Positions 5,631-6,178 of a stretch of 6,178 nt of DNA are shown in pieces. Below the pieces are notes generated by a model that was not told the DNA's origin, ran no database searches, and was given only the letters and a program-made list of their open reading frames with translations. The first letter of the stretch is position 1, and each line of letters opens with the position of its first letter. The DNA is from an uncultured beta proteobacterium. Its GTDB lineage: Bacteria > Pseudomonadota > Gammaproteobacteria > Burkholderiales > Burkholderiaceae_B. Made by a program: the position numbers and the translations under genes. Location of the stretch: assembly GCA_903929925.1 (NCBI GenBank), contig CAIYWO010000531.1:1-6178 (forward strand). The letters are read 5' to 3'.

Positions 5631-6178
5631 CTAGAGCCTCAAACCTTGCAGAAGGTGCCTCGCGAGGGGCGCGCGTAAGGCAGGGATCACGTCCATGGCC
5701 AGCAAGGCAAGCCCGGCAGAGTGTTCAACAATTGGCCAGCCTGACGTGAAGACCCGCGACATCAAATCTGTCAGATGGGTTGTGAGCTGGCGATCAGGCT
5801 GACGCATCTGCATAAACTGCGCGAGCGCCGCGCCCGGGGGTTGGCTTGTGATGGGTAGCCAGTCGCGCAGCGCGATGGCCAAACTTGCAGCGTCGCGCAA
5901 GCCCAGATTCAGGCCCTGACCTGCGACCGGGTGAAGCGTTTGTGCGGCATTACCAATTGCGATGAGCCGACCATTGACGGGAGTAGACCGCACGCTCAGC
6001 GCGAGGGGGAACATCGATGCTTGCTCTTGGATCTCAAGTGAGCCTAGCCGTGTGCCAAACGCCTGTGTCAGTGCTTGTGAAAACTTTTTTGGTTCAAGTC
6101 CCTGAAGGTGCTCAGCATGCTCGGGCGTGCAACACCACACGATTGATTGTTGATCGGCTGCTTCGGGGTGCGGCAAGA
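5631..6178 (-). CDS. ubiH: UbiH-type FAD-dependent ubiquinone-biosynthesis hydroxylase, C-terminal part (5' partial)
   Basis: This is a flavoprotein monooxygenase of the UbiH/UbiF/VisC/COQ6 family, which hydroxylates the aromatic ring during ubiquinone synthesis at the membrane. The window holds roughly the last 182 codons, ending at TAG 5631-5633; the reading frame stays open to the right edge, so the TTG at 6174-6176 is almost certainly not the start. Visible motifs are LPHPEAADQQSIVWC near the left of the fragment, a short substrate-domain sheet, and the second flavin-binding motif IGNAAQTLHPVAGQGLNLGLRDA (74-96 of the fragment). The GNAAQTLHP version resembles UbiH more than UbiF, which usually has GDAAHTINP. 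The N-terminal GxGxxG flavin site is outside the window. It is followed by dusB after 46 bases. Family assignment is strong; which ring position it hydroxylates is less certain. Confidence 0.88.
   Translation of the reverse strand, partial: LPHPEAADQQSIVWCCTPEHAEHLQGLEPKKFSQALTQAFGTRLGSLEIQEQASMFPLALSVRSTPVNGRLIAIGNAAQTLHPVAGQGLNLGLRDAASLAIALRDWLPITSQPPGAALAQFMQMRQPDRQLTTHLTDLMSRVFTSGWPIVEHSAGLALLAMDVIPALRAPLARHLLQGLRL

Noticed and set aside
6174..6176. TTG as the start codon of the UbiH-like protein
   Set aside because: The frame is open to the window edge and the residues before the first motif are mid-protein in UbiH homologues, so this is a truncated view of a longer gene, not a short gene.
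1..6178. A hidden defence, mobile-element or biosynthetic system
   Set aside because: All sequence is accounted for by housekeeping genes, one aminotransferase and one transporter fragment. No direct repeats, transposase or integrase motifs, toxin-antitoxin pairs or CRISPR-like spacing were seen.

Overview
The window looks like chromosomal DNA from a betaproteobacterium of the order Burkholderiales, most likely the Alcaligenaceae or a close relative. Three things point there. The block ubiH-dusB-fis-purH-ruvC-ruvA is familiar from that group. RuvC carries the EIVF...NPASTLLLGQARGA variant that I associate with betaproteobacteria. The left edge holds the end of a Bug/TctC-type solute-binding protein, a family greatly expanded in Burkholderiales. 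This is an inference from gene order and protein motifs; no rRNA or other marker is present.

Layout, left to right. Bases 1-147 (+ strand) are the last 48 codons of the binding protein. Everything else is on the - strand and is read from right to left: the C-terminal part of UbiH (5631-6178, cut by the window edge), then dusB (5584-4538), fis (4517-4272), purH (4264-2675), ruvC (2662-2111), ruvA (2085-1513) and a class III PLP-dependent aminotransferase (1482-151). Coding density is very high. The longest gap is 46 bases (ubiH to dusB), and no stretch of 300 bases lacks a gene. I found no tRNA, rRNA, CRISPR, insertion sequence or attachment site.

From dusB to the aminotransferase the gaps are 20, 7, 12, 25 and about 18-30 bases with no convincing terminator, so these six genes are probably one transcription unit. 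A promoter-like TACAAT sits just before dusB, spaced so that transcription could start on the dusB ATG itself. The unit mixes tRNA modification (DusB dihydrouridine synthase), a nucleoid regulator (Fis), the last two steps of purine synthesis (PurH), and Holliday junction processing (RuvC resolvase, RuvA). The expected ruvB does not follow ruvA; the aminotransferase takes that place.

The aminotransferase and the binding-protein gene converge with only 3 bases between their stop codons. A perfect 10-bp inverted repeat with a 10-base spacer lies inside the last codons of the aminotransferase gene and may end or protect transcripts from either side. I see no sign of a new defence, mobile or biosynthetic system. 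The interest lies in local details: the missing ruvB, the junction hairpin, the possible leaderless dusB start, the short Fis, and a Gln in place of a normally conserved His in PurH.
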